From: Alphaproteobacteria bacterium
GTDB taxonomy: Bacteria; Pseudomonadota; Alphaproteobacteria; UBA9219
DNA: 64,000 nt
Reading direction: 5' to 3'
Assembly: GCA_028866275.1 (NCBI GenBank)
Contig: JAGWIK010000007.1
Span: 31,541-95,540, forward strand
The notes under the pieces were generated by a model, which was given only the letters and a program-made list of their open reading frames with translations, did no database searches and was not told where the DNA came from. Both the position numbers and the translations under genes were made by a program. Positions 9,899 to 19,558 of the stretch are shown here, piece by piece. Positions within the stretch are counted from its first letter, which is position 1. Every line of letters starts with the position of its first letter.

Positions 9899-12232
9899 AT
9901 GACCGCAATCAAATCCGTCGCCGTCATCGGTTCCGGCGTTATGGGCAGCGCGATCGCCGCCCACATGGCCAACGCGGGCGTGCCCGTGCTGTTGCTCGAC
10001 ATCGTGTTGAAAGACAAACCCGACCGCACTTTTCTGGCCAAAGGCGCCATCGAACGGTTGTTGAAAACCGACCCCGCGCCCTTTATGCATCCGAAAAACG
10101 CGCGCCTCGTCACGCCCGGCAATCTGGAAGACGATCTCGCCAAACTGGCCGATGTCGACTGGATCATCGAAGCGGTTCTGGAAAACCCGGAAGTCAAATC
10201 CGACCTCTACAAAAAAATCGACGGCGTCCGCAAAGCGGGTTCCGTCGTGTCGTCGAACACGTCGACCATTCCGTTGCATGTGCTGACGGGCGGGCAGTCG
10301 GAACAATTCGCGCGCGACTTTATGATCACGCATTTTTTCAACCCGCCGCGTTACATGCGCCTGCTGGAACTGGTGACGGGGCCGCAAACGCGCGCCGATG
10401 CCGTCGATGTCATCCGCGATTTCTGCGACCGCAATCTGGGCAAGGGCGTCGTGCCGTGCAAGGACACGCCGGGCTTCATCGCCAACCGTCTGGGCGTTTT
10501 CTTTTTGCAATCCGCCGTCAACGCGGCGATGGATATGGGCCTGACGGTCGAAGAAGCCGACGCGGTGTTCAGCAAACCGACCGGCATGCCGAAAACCGGC
10601 GTGTTCGGCCTGCTCGACCTCATCGGGCTGGATCTGATGCCGCTGATCGCCAAAAGCTTTATGGCGACCTTGCCCGCCGACGACGCCTATCGCGCCGTCA
10701 ATATCGCCCATCCGCTGATCGATAAAATGATCGCCGACGGTTACACGGGCCGCAAGGGCAAGGGCGGTTTTTACCGCGTCAACAAAAGCGAAGGCGGCAA
10801 GGTCAAGGAATCCATCGACCTTCAAACCGGCGAATACCGCCCGTCGCAAAAAGCCAAACTCGCCGCCGTCGAAAACGCGGGCAAGAATCTGCGCGCTTTG
10901 TGCGAGACCGACGACAAAATCGGCCAATTCGCGTGGCGCGTGCTGTCGCAAGCCCTGACTTACGCCGCGTCGCTGGTGCCGCAAATCGCCGACGATGTCG
11001 TCGCGGTCGATGCCGGCATGCGGTTGGGGTTCAACTGGAAATTCGGGCCGTTCGAACTGATCGACCAGCTCGGCGCGGCGTGGTTCGCCAAACGCCTGCT
11101 GGCCGAAGGCAAAACCGTGCCCGACCTGTTGCAAAAAGCGGTGGGGCAAAGCTTCTACCGCGTCGAAGCGGGACGCCTCGAATATCTGAACACCGAAGGC
11201 TTCTTCCGTCCCGTCGTGCGCCCGTCGGGCGTGTTGCTGCTGGCCGATGTCAAGCGCGCCGCCAAACCGCTGTTGAAAAACGGCTCGGCCAGCCTGTGGG
11301 ACATCGGGGACGGCGTGGTGTGTTTCGAATTTCACACCAAAATGAACGCCATCGACCCCGATATTTTCGCGCTGCTGAAAAAATCCATCGCGCTGGTGGG
11401 CGACGGCAAAGGCAAATATAAAGGCATGGTCGTCCATAACGACGCCGACAATTTTTCCGCCGGCGCCAATCTGGGCCTTGCCTTGTTCGCGCTGAATATC
11501 GCGATGTATCCGGCGATAGAAGATCTGGTCAAACAGGGCCACGAAACCTATCAAATGCTGAAATTCGCGCCGTTCCCGACGGTCGCCGCGCCCGCAGGCC
11601 TCGCGCTGGGCGGCGGATGCGAAATCACGCTGCACTGCGCGGCGACGCAGGCCTATGCCGAAACCTATATCGGATTGGTCGAAGTCGGCGTCGGCCTGAT
11701 CCCCGGCTGGGGCGGCTGCGCGCAAATGCTGGGCCGCGCCTTCGGCCGGAAAAAACGTTTCGGCGGCCCCATACCGCCGGTGGCGCAAATTTTTGAAACG
11801 ATCAGCACGGCCAAAGTCGCCAAATCGGCGCAGGACGCGCGCGACTTGATGTATCTGCGCGACACCGACGGCATCACCATGAACCGCGACCGGCTGCTGT
11901 TCGATGCCAAACAACGCGTGCTGGAACTGGCGAAGGATTACAAACCGCCCGAACCGCTGGTGCTCAACCTGCCGGGGCCGACCGGCCGCGCGGCCTTGGG
12001 GCTGGCAATCGATGGCTTTAAAATGCTGGGCAAAGCTCTGCCGCACGATGTCACGGTGTCGAAAGCGCTGGCATCCGTGCTGTGCGGCGGCGAACGCGAC
12101 TTCACCACGCCGACGACCGAGGCGCAGATTCTGGAAATGGAACGGCGCGAATTCATGCAGCTCGTCCATACGGACGAAACCGTGGCGCGCATCGGCTACA
12201 TGCTGAAAAACGGCAAGCCGTTGCGGAATTAG
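9899..12232 (+). CDS. 3-hydroxyacyl-CoA dehydrogenase / enoyl-CoA hydratase fusion (FadB/FadJ-like)
   Basis: GSGVMGSAIAAHMANAG NAD motif, 3HCDH domains, C-terminal crotonase region (AGLALGGGCEITLHC). Confidence 0.92.
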   Translation: MTAIKSVAVIGSGVMGSAIAAHMANAGVPVLLLDIVLKDKPDRTFLAKGAIERLLKTDPAPFMHPKNARLVTPGNLEDDLAKLADVDWIIEAVLENPEVKSDLYKKIDGVRKAGSVVSSNTSTIPLHVLTGGQSEQFARDFMITHFFNPPRYMRLLELVTGPQTRADAVDVIRDFCDRNLGKGVVPCKDTPGFIANRLGVFFLQSAVNAAMDMGLTVEEADAVFSKPTGMPKTGVFGLLDLIGLDLMPLIAKSFMATLPADDAYRAVNIAHPLIDKMIADGYTGRKGKGGFYRVNKSEGGKVKESIDLQTGEYRPSQKAKLAAVENAGKNLRALCETDDKIGQFAWRVLSQALTYAASLVPQIADDVVAVDAGMRLGFNWKFGPFELIDQLGAAWFAKRLLAEGKTVPDLLQKAVGQSFYRVEAGRLEYLNTEGFFRPVVRPSGVLLLADVKRAAKPLLKNGSASLWDIGDGVVCFEFHTKMNAIDPDIFALLKKSIALVGDGKGKYKGMVVHNDADNFSAGANLGLALFALNIAMYPAIEDLVKQGHETYQMLKFAPFPTVAAPAGLALGGGCEITLHCAATQAYAETYIGLVEVGVGLIPGWGGCAQMLGRAFGRKKRFGGPIPPVAQIFETISTAKVAKSAQDARDLMYLRDTDGITMNRDRLLFDAKQRVLELAKDYKPPEPLVLNLPGPTGRAALGLAIDGFKMLGKALPHDVTVSKALASVLCGGERDFTTPTTEAQILEMERREFMQLVHTDETVARIGYMLKNGKPLRN

Positions 12233-12762
12233 CTCCCGGCCTTGAGGGCGCTGTGGTGGGACGCCTTCTGGTGGTCGGTGCCCTTCGGCCGGGGCGGCGC
12301 TTCGGTGCCGGTGGCCGCGGCGATGGCGACACGAATTTTGTGTATTTCATCCCAGGTTAAATTTCCGCCAGCCTTATTCATCATCTGAAGATCGGTCAGC
12401 TGTGCGAACTGATCAACATATTGGAATTGGTCGTGAATAAGCCTGAAAAATCCGTCGATCTTGGGGGAAACATGCAAAGATAGAACCGAAAACAGGATGC
12501 GCTTTTCCGGCGTGTCGGGCAGGGCGACGCGACGACCGAACACGATGTCCATTGCCTGACGCAGGGCGGCCATTCTTACGTCGCCAAAATTCTGGCACTT
12601 GCTCATAATGGACTCATCCGACAGGTGTTCTACCTGATCTATGGAAAGAAACCCTGCCTGACGAAGCCTGTTGACGACGCTACGGCCGTTTTTTCCCATA
12701 TAGGGAAGGAGGACTTCAATGGATGTAAGTTGAGAAGTGGACGCCCGTTTCTTTCTTGCCAT
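12229..12762 (-). CDS. Helix-hairpin-helix (RNA polymerase alpha-CTD-like) domain protein, function unknown
   Basis: VVNRLRQAGFLSIDQVEHLSDESIMSKCQNFGDVRMAALRQAM resembles the alpha-CTD NCLK..I..IGDLV..TE.ELLK..N.GKKSL.EIK pattern. Confidence 0.6.
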   Translation of the reverse strand: MARKKRASTSQLTSIEVLLPYMGKNGRSVVNRLRQAGFLSIDQVEHLSDESIMSKCQNFGDVRMAALRQAMDIVFGRRVALPDTPEKRILFSVLSLHVSPKIDGFFRLIHDQFQYVDQFAQLTDLQMMNKAGGNLTWDEIHKIRVAIAAATGTEAPPRPKGTDHQKASHHSALKAGS

Positions 12763-12882
12763 GATATCTATCCGCCTGAATAATTCTCTTAAGATGTTGT
12801 TAGCGGTTGTAGGCCTAGCATAAAGCCGCTGTCATCCTGTTTTTTACTTTCGTGCCTTTAAGGTGCTTTTTATGGTTAAATT

Positions 12883-12981
12883 ATGACCGTTCTGGAAGAC
12901 ATCCGCACCGCCTTCTGGCGACTAATCTCCAAAATCCTATGGCGGGTTTTCACTCTGCTGTACGGAAAACGCATCCGGTAA
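12883..12981 (+). CDS. Candidate 32-aa small protein
   Basis: MTVLEDIRTAFWRLISKILWRVFTLLYGKRIR*; not in ORF track because of length; ends 11 bp before acyl-CoA dehydrogenase start; no close Shine-Dalgarno seen. Confidence 0.3.
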   Translation: MTVLEDIRTAFWRLISKILWRVFTLLYGKRIR

Positions 12982-12992
12982 TTGAGGTCGTC

Positions 12993-14828
12993 ATGCCCAC
13001 TTATAAAGCCCCCCTCGAAGACATCCGCTTCATCCTCAACGAAGTCATCGACGCGCCCGCGCTGGCCAAATTGCCGGGCTATGAAGAAGCGACGCCCGAT
13101 AATATCGACACGGTTCTGGACGCCGCCGCGCAACTGTGCGAGGAAGTCCTGTTCCCGCTGAACCAGTCCGGCGACGCCGAAGGCTGCAGCTTCGACAACG
13201 GCAATGTGAAAACCCCGGCGGGATTCAAGGATGCCTACCAGATTTTCCGCGAAGGCGGCTGGACAGGCCTGTCCTGCAACCCCGCATTCGGCGGGCAGGG
13301 GCTGCCCGTCCTTTTAAACTGCGTCGTCGATGAAATCGTCAGCAGCGCGAACATGTCGTTCGGCATGTATCCCGGCCTGTCGCACGGCGCGTACAACGCC
13401 ATTGAAAAACACGCCACCGACGAATTAAAGAAAATCTACCTGCCCAAACTTGTCGACGGCACATGGACGGGCACGATGTGCCTGACCGAACCGCATTGCG
13501 GCACGGATCTGGGGCTTATACGCACGAAAGCCGATCCGTCCGGCACAGGGCCGTCGAACCAATATAAAATCACCGGCACGAAAATTTTCATCTCGGCGGG
13601 CGAACACGACCTGTCGGAAAATATCATCCATCTGGTTCTGGCGCGTTTGCCCGACGCGCCCGCAGGCGTGAAGGGCATCAGCCTGTTCGTCGTGCCGAAA
13701 TTTTTGGTTGGGCGCGACTGCTCTGCGCCCGCCGCGGGAGCGTCGGTCGCAACCGCGACTGCGCCAGTACGTAACAACGTCACTTGCGGCAGCATCGAAC
13801 ATAAAATGGGCATCAAAGCCTCGGCCACCTGCGTGATGAATTTCGACAACGCCACGGGCTGGCTGGTCGGCAAACCGCACAAGGGCATGAGCGCGATGTT
13901 CACGATGATGAACGAAGCGCGCATGGCCGTGGGGCTGCAAGGGCTGGGGCTGGCCGAAGTCGCCTATCAAAACGCCGTGATATACGCCAAAGAACGTCTG
14001 CAAATGCGGTCGCTGACGGGCGTAAAATTTCCAGACAAACCGGCCGACCCCATCATCGTGCATCCCGATGTGCGCCGCAATTTGCTGACGATGAAGGCGC
14101 TGGTCGAAGGCTGCCGCGCGCTGGCCCTGTGGGTCGGGCGCGAACTGGATGTCGAAGCCAAACATCCCGATGAGGCCACGCGCGCCGCGGCGGGCGACTT
14201 CGTCGCGCTGATGATCCCCGTCATCAAATCGTTCCTGACCGACAGCGGATTCGACGTCGCGAATATGGCGGTACAGGTTTACGGCGGCCACGGCTATATC
14301 CGTGAACATGGCGTCGAACAATATGTGCGCGACGCGCGCATCACGCAAATTTACGAAGGCACCAACGGCATTCAGGCGCTCGACCTTGTGGGCCGCAAAA
14401 TGGCCGAGGATTACGGCCGCCTGATGCGCCAGTTCTTCCACCCCGTCGCGGCGTTTCTGGCCGCGGAAAAGGATAACGGCGCGCTGGCCGAATTTCTGCC
14501 CTCCTTCATGTCGGCCTTCGGCAAATTGCAAATGGCGACGCTGACGGTGGCGGCGCGCGGCATCGGCAATCCCGACGAAGCGGGCGCGGCGGCGACCGAT
14601 TACCTGCGCCTGTTCGCTTATGTCGCGGTCGGATTCATGTGGCTGAAAATGGCCAAAGTCGCGGCGGCAAAAATGCCCGCGGCGGGCGACCGCGCCGGTT
14701 TTTACGATGCCAAGCTGAAAACCGCGCGTTTCTATTTCGCCCGCATCATGCCACAGGTCAACGCCTTGAATCTGGCCATCCTGTCGGGCGCGAAACCGAT
14801 GATGGATTTTCCGGTCGAGGCGTTTTAA
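12993..14828 (+). CDS. Acyl-CoA dehydrogenase
   Basis: MPTYKAPLEDIRFILNEV start, LTEPHCGTDLG, EHKMGIKASATC, YGGHGYIREHGVEQ...RITQIYEGTNGIQALDLVGRK. Confidence 0.92.
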   Translation: MPTYKAPLEDIRFILNEVIDAPALAKLPGYEEATPDNIDTVLDAAAQLCEEVLFPLNQSGDAEGCSFDNGNVKTPAGFKDAYQIFREGGWTGLSCNPAFGGQGLPVLLNCVVDEIVSSANMSFGMYPGLSHGAYNAIEKHATDELKKIYLPKLVDGTWTGTMCLTEPHCGTDLGLIRTKADPSGTGPSNQYKITGTKIFISAGEHDLSENIIHLVLARLPDAPAGVKGISLFVVPKFLVGRDCSAPAAGASVATATAPVRNNVTCGSIEHKMGIKASATCVMNFDNATGWLVGKPHKGMSAMFTMMNEARMAVGLQGLGLAEVAYQNAVIYAKERLQMRSLTGVKFPDKPADPIIVHPDVRRNLLTMKALVEGCRALALWVGRELDVEAKHPDEATRAAAGDFVALMIPVIKSFLTDSGFDVANMAVQVYGGHGYIREHGVEQYVRDARITQIYEGTNGIQALDLVGRKMAEDYGRLMRQFFHPVAAFLAAEKDNGALAEFLPSFMSAFGKLQMATLTVAARGIGNPDEAGAAATDYLRLFAYVAVGFMWLKMAKVAAAKMPAAGDRAGFYDAKLKTARFYFARIMPQVNALNLAILSGAKPMMDFPVEAF

Positions 14829-14858
14829 AAACCGGCAAGCAGGGGAGGGGCGGCCTGT

Positions 14859-15188
14859 TTAATCGGCGGGTTTCAGGTGGCTGGCATCGCGGCAGGCGGT
14901 GTTGAATCTGTCCGCCAGCGTTCTAAGTTCGGCCTCTATGCGGGCGGGCCACACCCAATCGAAAATTCCCTTGGGGCCAAGCCCGTACTGAAGATTGGCC
15001 AGCCGTCCGGCGCGGCGTTCCGCGGTTGGGGCCGACACATAATTATCCAATCCGTGCTTGAGGATAAGGCGCGCCTCTGCCGCGCGGGCGGCATCCGGAG
15101 TATCGTGCAGGGTGTCAAGATACGACATCACGGCGTCAACGGCTGCGGCAATCGCATCATTCGACGACGGCGGAGAGGGGGTATTCAT
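14859..15188 (-). CDS. Hypothetical protein
   Basis: MNTPSPPSSNDAIAAAVDAVMSYLDTLHD...; start ATG at 15188 overlapping the nadK stop (ATGA-type arrangement). Confidence 0.55.
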   Translation of the reverse strand: MNTPSPPSSNDAIAAAVDAVMSYLDTLHDTPDAARAAEARLILKHGLDNYVSAPTAERRAGRLANLQYGLGPKGIFDWVWPARIEAELRTLADRFNTACRDASHLKPAD

Positions 15189-15958
15189 CCCTGCGCGCCC
15201 AGCATGAACTGTTCGCGGACGATACGTTCGCCCAGATGCAGGTCGGGGTCGAACAGCAGATGCAAATGCTTGCTGCGGTCGAGCCTGACTGTCGCGCGGG
15301 CGGCGTTGGCGATGACGCATAAACCGGCTTCGATTTTCACCGGGCGTTTGGGCAATTCCTGCGCTTCGATATCGACCACGACATCCTGCGGCAACACGGC
15401 GTAACGCCAGCCGCGCGGGCGGTATCCGCTGATCGCGGTCATGACCAGCGTGTTGGAATCCAAAGGCATAATCGGCCCGCCGCACGAATGGTTATAAGCC
15501 GTGCTGCCCGCGGGGGTGGAAACCAGAATGCCGTCCCCGCTGTAACTGGCAATACGTTCAATGCCGTCGACGGAAATCTTCAACCGCGCCGCCTGCGACG
15601 TTTCGCGCAGCACGGAAATTTCATTGATCGCCCATCCGGTATGTTCCGCGCCGTCCGCCGCCACGGCGTCGATGCGCAAGGGGTGCAGGGTGACGCGTTG
15701 CGCCTGAACAAGGCGGGCCGGCAGATCCATCTCGTTAAAATCATTGCACAGGAACCCCACGGATTCGGTGCGGCGAATGGCAAAAACCGGCTTGCCGCAT
15801 TCCATCGATTCATAAAGCGTGCGCAGCACCTGCCCGTCGCCGCCCAGCGCGACGAAAATATCGGCCTCGTCCTTGCCCGCCTGGCCATAACGTTTGGTCA
15901 GTTCGGCAAAGCTTTTCTGCGCAAGCAGGGAATGGCTGGATGTGAAATGAATCTTCAT
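15185..15958 (-). CDS. nadK: NAD kinase
   Basis: FVALGGDGQVLRTL, NEISVLRE, GDGILVSTPAGSTAYNHSCGGPI. Confidence 0.93.
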   Translation of the reverse strand: MKIHFTSSHSLLAQKSFAELTKRYGQAGKDEADIFVALGGDGQVLRTLYESMECGKPVFAIRRTESVGFLCNDFNEMDLPARLVQAQRVTLHPLRIDAVAADGAEHTGWAINEISVLRETSQAARLKISVDGIERIASYSGDGILVSTPAGSTAYNHSCGGPIMPLDSNTLVMTAISGYRPRGWRYAVLPQDVVVDIEAQELPKRPVKIEAGLCVIANAARATVRLDRSKHLHLLFDPDLHLGERIVREQFMLGAQG

Positions 15959-15973
15959 GTTTTTTAACCGATT

Positions 15974-15989
15974 TTAAGCGTCTTTTAAC
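15974..15989. promoter_or_regulatory. Candidate CtrA binding site (TTAA-N7-TTAAC), abutting GANTC at 15990-15994
   Basis: TTAAGCGTCTTTTAACGACTC in the nadK/chpT divergent intergenic region. Confidence 0.6.
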
Positions 15990-16066
15990 GACTCGCGCCT
16001 AATCCTAAACCTCTTGTTAAAGATACACAAATTTCCCGTAAGAAACCACGTAAAGCGAGCCGGCCG

Positions 16067-16738
16067 ATGCAGATAGACATGCGCGTTATGGAGCTTCTGG
16101 CCTCCAAATTGTGCCACGACCTCGTCAGCCCCGTCAGTGCCATCAACAACGGGGTCGAACTGATCGAGGATATCGGCGGTTCCGTCGTCGACGAAGCGAT
16201 GAAGCTGATCGGCGACAGCGGCCAAACGGCATCGCGCCGCCTGCGCCTGTATCGCATGGCCTATGGCCGCGCGGGCACGGACGAAAATCTGGCGGTGCGC
16301 GATGTGCGTCAGATCGCCGAACATTACCTGACGGGCGGTAAAATCACATTGGCGTGGCCCGACGGCGTGCCCTCGGAAGAAGTCGCGACCCGGCGCGGTT
16401 TTTTAAAAACCGTTCTTAATCTTATCGTATTGGGCGAAGAAACGCTGGCCTATGGCGGCGTCATCTCTTTGCGGTCCGATGGGTTGGCGTGCCGTCTCGA
16501 AATCGTAGGCCGCAACGCCCATTTAAACCTACAGCTTCAGGAAGCCCTCGAAGGCGCCAGCGCGATCGAAGAACTGACGCCGCGCAGCATTCAGGCCTAT
16601 GTCACGGGGCGTTTCGCCGCGCATTTCGGGTTCAAAATCACGCATGACCACGCCATTCCGGATCGGCTCGATTTAATCCTGACGGTAACGGAGCCACAGG
16701 CGGCATCCGCGCCCGAATCCCCCGCGCTGGCTTCCTGA
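16067..16738 (+). CDS. chpT: Histidine phosphotransferase ChpT
   Basis: LLASKLCHDLVSPVSAINNGVEL phospho-His motif, domain architecture, next to cheA. Confidence 0.88.
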   Translation: MQIDMRVMELLASKLCHDLVSPVSAINNGVELIEDIGGSVVDEAMKLIGDSGQTASRRLRLYRMAYGRAGTDENLAVRDVRQIAEHYLTGGKITLAWPDGVPSEEVATRRGFLKTVLNLIVLGEETLAYGGVISLRSDGLACRLEIVGRNAHLNLQLQEALEGASAIEELTPRSIQAYVTGRFAAHFGFKITHDHAIPDRLDLILTVTEPQAASAPESPALAS

Positions 16739-16894
16739 AACGCACGCATGTATGCGGCTAAAAATCTTCTTGCCCCGCGCGCCATAAGAAGACTGTAAAT
16801 GGGTTCTTAAGGATTTAACGCCAGAATCGACTTCTGGTCTTTTTCCCGCGATGGTTGCAATTCCCGGCCACGCCAAATCTAAGGAACCGCCATC

Positions 16895-19558
16895 ATGGAT
16901 GATCTTCTTCGCGAATTTCTCACTGAAACCGCTGAAAGCCTTGCCACTCTTGACGTCGAACTGGTGCGTCTCGAACAAAATCCCAACGATCCCGATCTGA
17001 TCGGCAGCATTTTCCGCCTTGTCCACACCATCAAGGGAACCTGCGGCTTTCTGGGGTTGCCGCGGCTTGAACATCTGGCGCATGCCGGCGAAAATGTTCT
17101 GGGCAAATTCCGTGACCGCGAACTGGATGTCACGCCGGCGGCCGTTGACCTGATCCTGAAATCGATCGACAGGATCAAAGCCCTTCTGGCCTATCTCGAA
17201 CAAAACGAACATGAACAGGCCGGCGATGACGAAGATTTAATCGCCAGCCTCAACGCTATGGCCGAAGGCAAAACGGCGACGTCTGCTGCGCCGGCGGCTC
17301 CGGCACCGGCCGCCGCGCCGGCCGACGTCGGCGCGCCCGACGAATTCGGGTTCGTTCCGGTGCGCGCGGGCGACATCGCAACCATCGAAGCCAATATGGG
17401 CGGCGCGCAGGCCAAGCCCCCCGCGCCCCCCGCCGCCAAAGCCGAACCGCCGAAGGCCGAGCTTGCCAAGGCCGAAGAACAGGCGGCCAAGGGCGGCGGC
17501 GCGTCGGTTGCCGACCAAAGCATCCGCGTCAACGTCAACCAGCTCGAAGCGTTGATGACGACCGTCAGCGAATTGGTTCTGACGCGCAACCAGCTGTTGC
17601 AGATTTTGCGCGGCCAGAAAGACAGCGCGTTCACGACGCCGTTGCAACGGCTCAATCAGGTCACGTCCGAATTGCAGGAAGGCGTGATGAAAACCCGCAT
17701 GCAGCCCATCGGCAACGCCTGGGCCAAATTGCCGCGCATCGTGCGCGATCTCGCGCACGAACTGAACAAGAAGATAGACCTCCAGATGGTCGGCGCGGAA
17801 ACGGAACTCGACCGTCAAGTGCTGGAACTTATCAAGGATCCGCTGACGCATATGGTGCGCAATTCCGCCGATCATGGCATCGAATTGCCCGCCGACCGCG
17901 CGCAGGCCGGCAAACCCGAAACCGGCACAATCACCCTGAACGCCTATCACGAAGGCGGGCATATCGTCATCGACATTTCCGACGACGGCCGCGGGCTGGC
18001 GCTGGAAAAAATCCGCGCCAAGGTCTTGGAAAAAGGGCTGGCGACCGACGCCGACCTCGCGGCGATGTCGGAACAGCAGATCATGCAGTTCATTTTCAAG
18101 CCGGGCTTCTCCACGGCGGCGCAGGTCACCTCGGTGTCGGGACGCGGCGTCGGCATGGATGTCGTGCGCACCAATATCGAACGTATCGGCGGCACGGTCG
18201 ATTTCAAATCGGTCGCGGGCAGGGGGTCGTCCTTTTCGATCAAGATCCCGCTGACCCTGGCGATTGTGTCGGCCCTGATCGTCGAATGCGCCAACGAACG
18301 CTTCGCCATCCCGCAGATCAGCGTGGTGGAACTGGTCAAGGCGTCGCCGACCAGTGAACACCGCATCGAATTCATCAACGAAACGCCGGTGTTGCGTCTG
18401 CGTAACCGGTTGCTGCCGCTGGTATCGCTGCGCAAGACCTTGCATCTCGGCCGCGACGACATATCGGCCAACGGCCACGCCTTTGTCGTGGTGGCGCAGG
18501 TGGGAAGCTCGACCTTCGGCGTTATCGTCGACCGGGTGTTCGATACCGAGGAAATCGTGGTCAAACCCGTCGCGCCCATTTTGCGTTTTATCGACATATT
18601 TTCGGGAAACACGATTCTGGGCGATGGCAGCGTCATCATGATTCTGGATCTCAACGCCATCGTGTCTCGGGCGGGCGATGTCGGCGCGCACGAAGCGCAA
18701 ACGCGCATTGCGGCGTCAAGCCGCGTCAGCCACGGCGACAACCGCCAGTCGATGCTGTTGTTCCGCGCGGGCGACGGCGCGCAAAAAGCCGTGCCGCTCG
18801 CGCTTATCGCGCGGCTTGAAGAAATCGACCGCGCCACCATCGAATATTCCGAAGGCGCGCCCGTCGTTCAATACCGCGACAAACTGATGCCGTTGGTTTC
18901 CGTGACGGCCAATGCCGATACCCCCAAGACAGGGCGGCAATCCGTTCTGGTTTTTGCCGACAAGGACAAACATATGGGCCTTATGGTCGACGACATCATC
19001 GACATCGTCGAAGAACGCCTGCAGGTCGATCTGACGGGGCGGCGTCCGGGCACGCTCGGAACATCCATCGTTTCGGGCAAAGCGACCGACGTCCTCGACG
19101 CGGCCTATTATCTGGCGCAAGCGTTTCAGGGCTGGTTCGGCGAAGACGACGGCGCGTTCGAAGGCAGCATGTCGCGCCGCGTGCTTCTGGTCGACGACAG
19201 CCCGTTCTTCCGTAACTTGCTGTCTCCGTTGCTGTCGGTCGCGGGGTATGACGTCACGGCGGTGGAAAGCCCCATGGAAGCATTGGAGCTGCAGGAAAAC
19301 GGCGCCCATTTCGACGCCATCATCAGCGATATCGAAATGCCCGGCATGAACGGGTTCGACTTCGTGTCGAAACTGCGCGCCGGCAGCTCGGAATGGAGCC
19401 GCCTGCCGATCTTCGCCATGTCGTCGCACGCCACGCCGCGCGATTTCGAACGCGGGCGTCAGGCCGGCTTTACCGACTACGTCGCCAAGCATAACCGCGA
19501 CGCGCTGTTGAACGCGTTGCATGAAAATCTGAAACAGGGGGTATCGCAACATGACTAA
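16895..19558 (+). CDS. cheA: Chemotaxis histidine kinase CheA with two CheW-like domains and C-terminal receiver
   Basis: VHTIKGTCGFLG Hpt; RNSADHGIE / GRGVGMDVVRTN kinase; two CheW-like segments; LLVDDSPFFRNLL...ISDIEMPGMNGFDF receiver. Confidence 0.95.
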   Translation: MDDLLREFLTETAESLATLDVELVRLEQNPNDPDLIGSIFRLVHTIKGTCGFLGLPRLEHLAHAGENVLGKFRDRELDVTPAAVDLILKSIDRIKALLAYLEQNEHEQAGDDEDLIASLNAMAEGKTATSAAPAAPAPAAAPADVGAPDEFGFVPVRAGDIATIEANMGGAQAKPPAPPAAKAEPPKAELAKAEEQAAKGGGASVADQSIRVNVNQLEALMTTVSELVLTRNQLLQILRGQKDSAFTTPLQRLNQVTSELQEGVMKTRMQPIGNAWAKLPRIVRDLAHELNKKIDLQMVGAETELDRQVLELIKDPLTHMVRNSADHGIELPADRAQAGKPETGTITLNAYHEGGHIVIDISDDGRGLALEKIRAKVLEKGLATDADLAAMSEQQIMQFIFKPGFSTAAQVTSVSGRGVGMDVVRTNIERIGGTVDFKSVAGRGSSFSIKIPLTLAIVSALIVECANERFAIPQISVVELVKASPTSEHRIEFINETPVLRLRNRLLPLVSLRKTLHLGRDDISANGHAFVVVAQVGSSTFGVIVDRVFDTEEIVVKPVAPILRFIDIFSGNTILGDGSVIMILDLNAIVSRAGDVGAHEAQTRIAASSRVSHGDNRQSMLLFRAGDGAQKAVPLALIARLEEIDRATIEYSEGAPVVQYRDKLMPLVSVTANADTPKTGRQSVLVFADKDKHMGLMVDDIIDIVEERLQVDLTGRRPGTLGTSIVSGKATDVLDAAYYLAQAFQGWFGEDDGAFEGSMSRRVLLVDDSPFFRNLLSPLLSVAGYDVTAVESPMEALELQENGAHFDAIISDIEMPGMNGFDFVSKLRAGSSEWSRLPIFAMSSHATPRDFERGRQAGFTDYVAKHNRDALLNALHENLKQGVSQHD

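Noticed and set aside
8924-12169. 1081-aa antisense ORF
   Set aside because: Lies entirely opposite thiolase and FadB-like genes with clear motifs; composition (His/Arg/Gly/Asp rich) is typical of antisense frames in GC-rich DNA.
15961-15978. TTAACCGATTTTAA as an additional CtrA box
   Set aside because: Spacing is 6; only the following TTAA-N7-TTAAC was kept.
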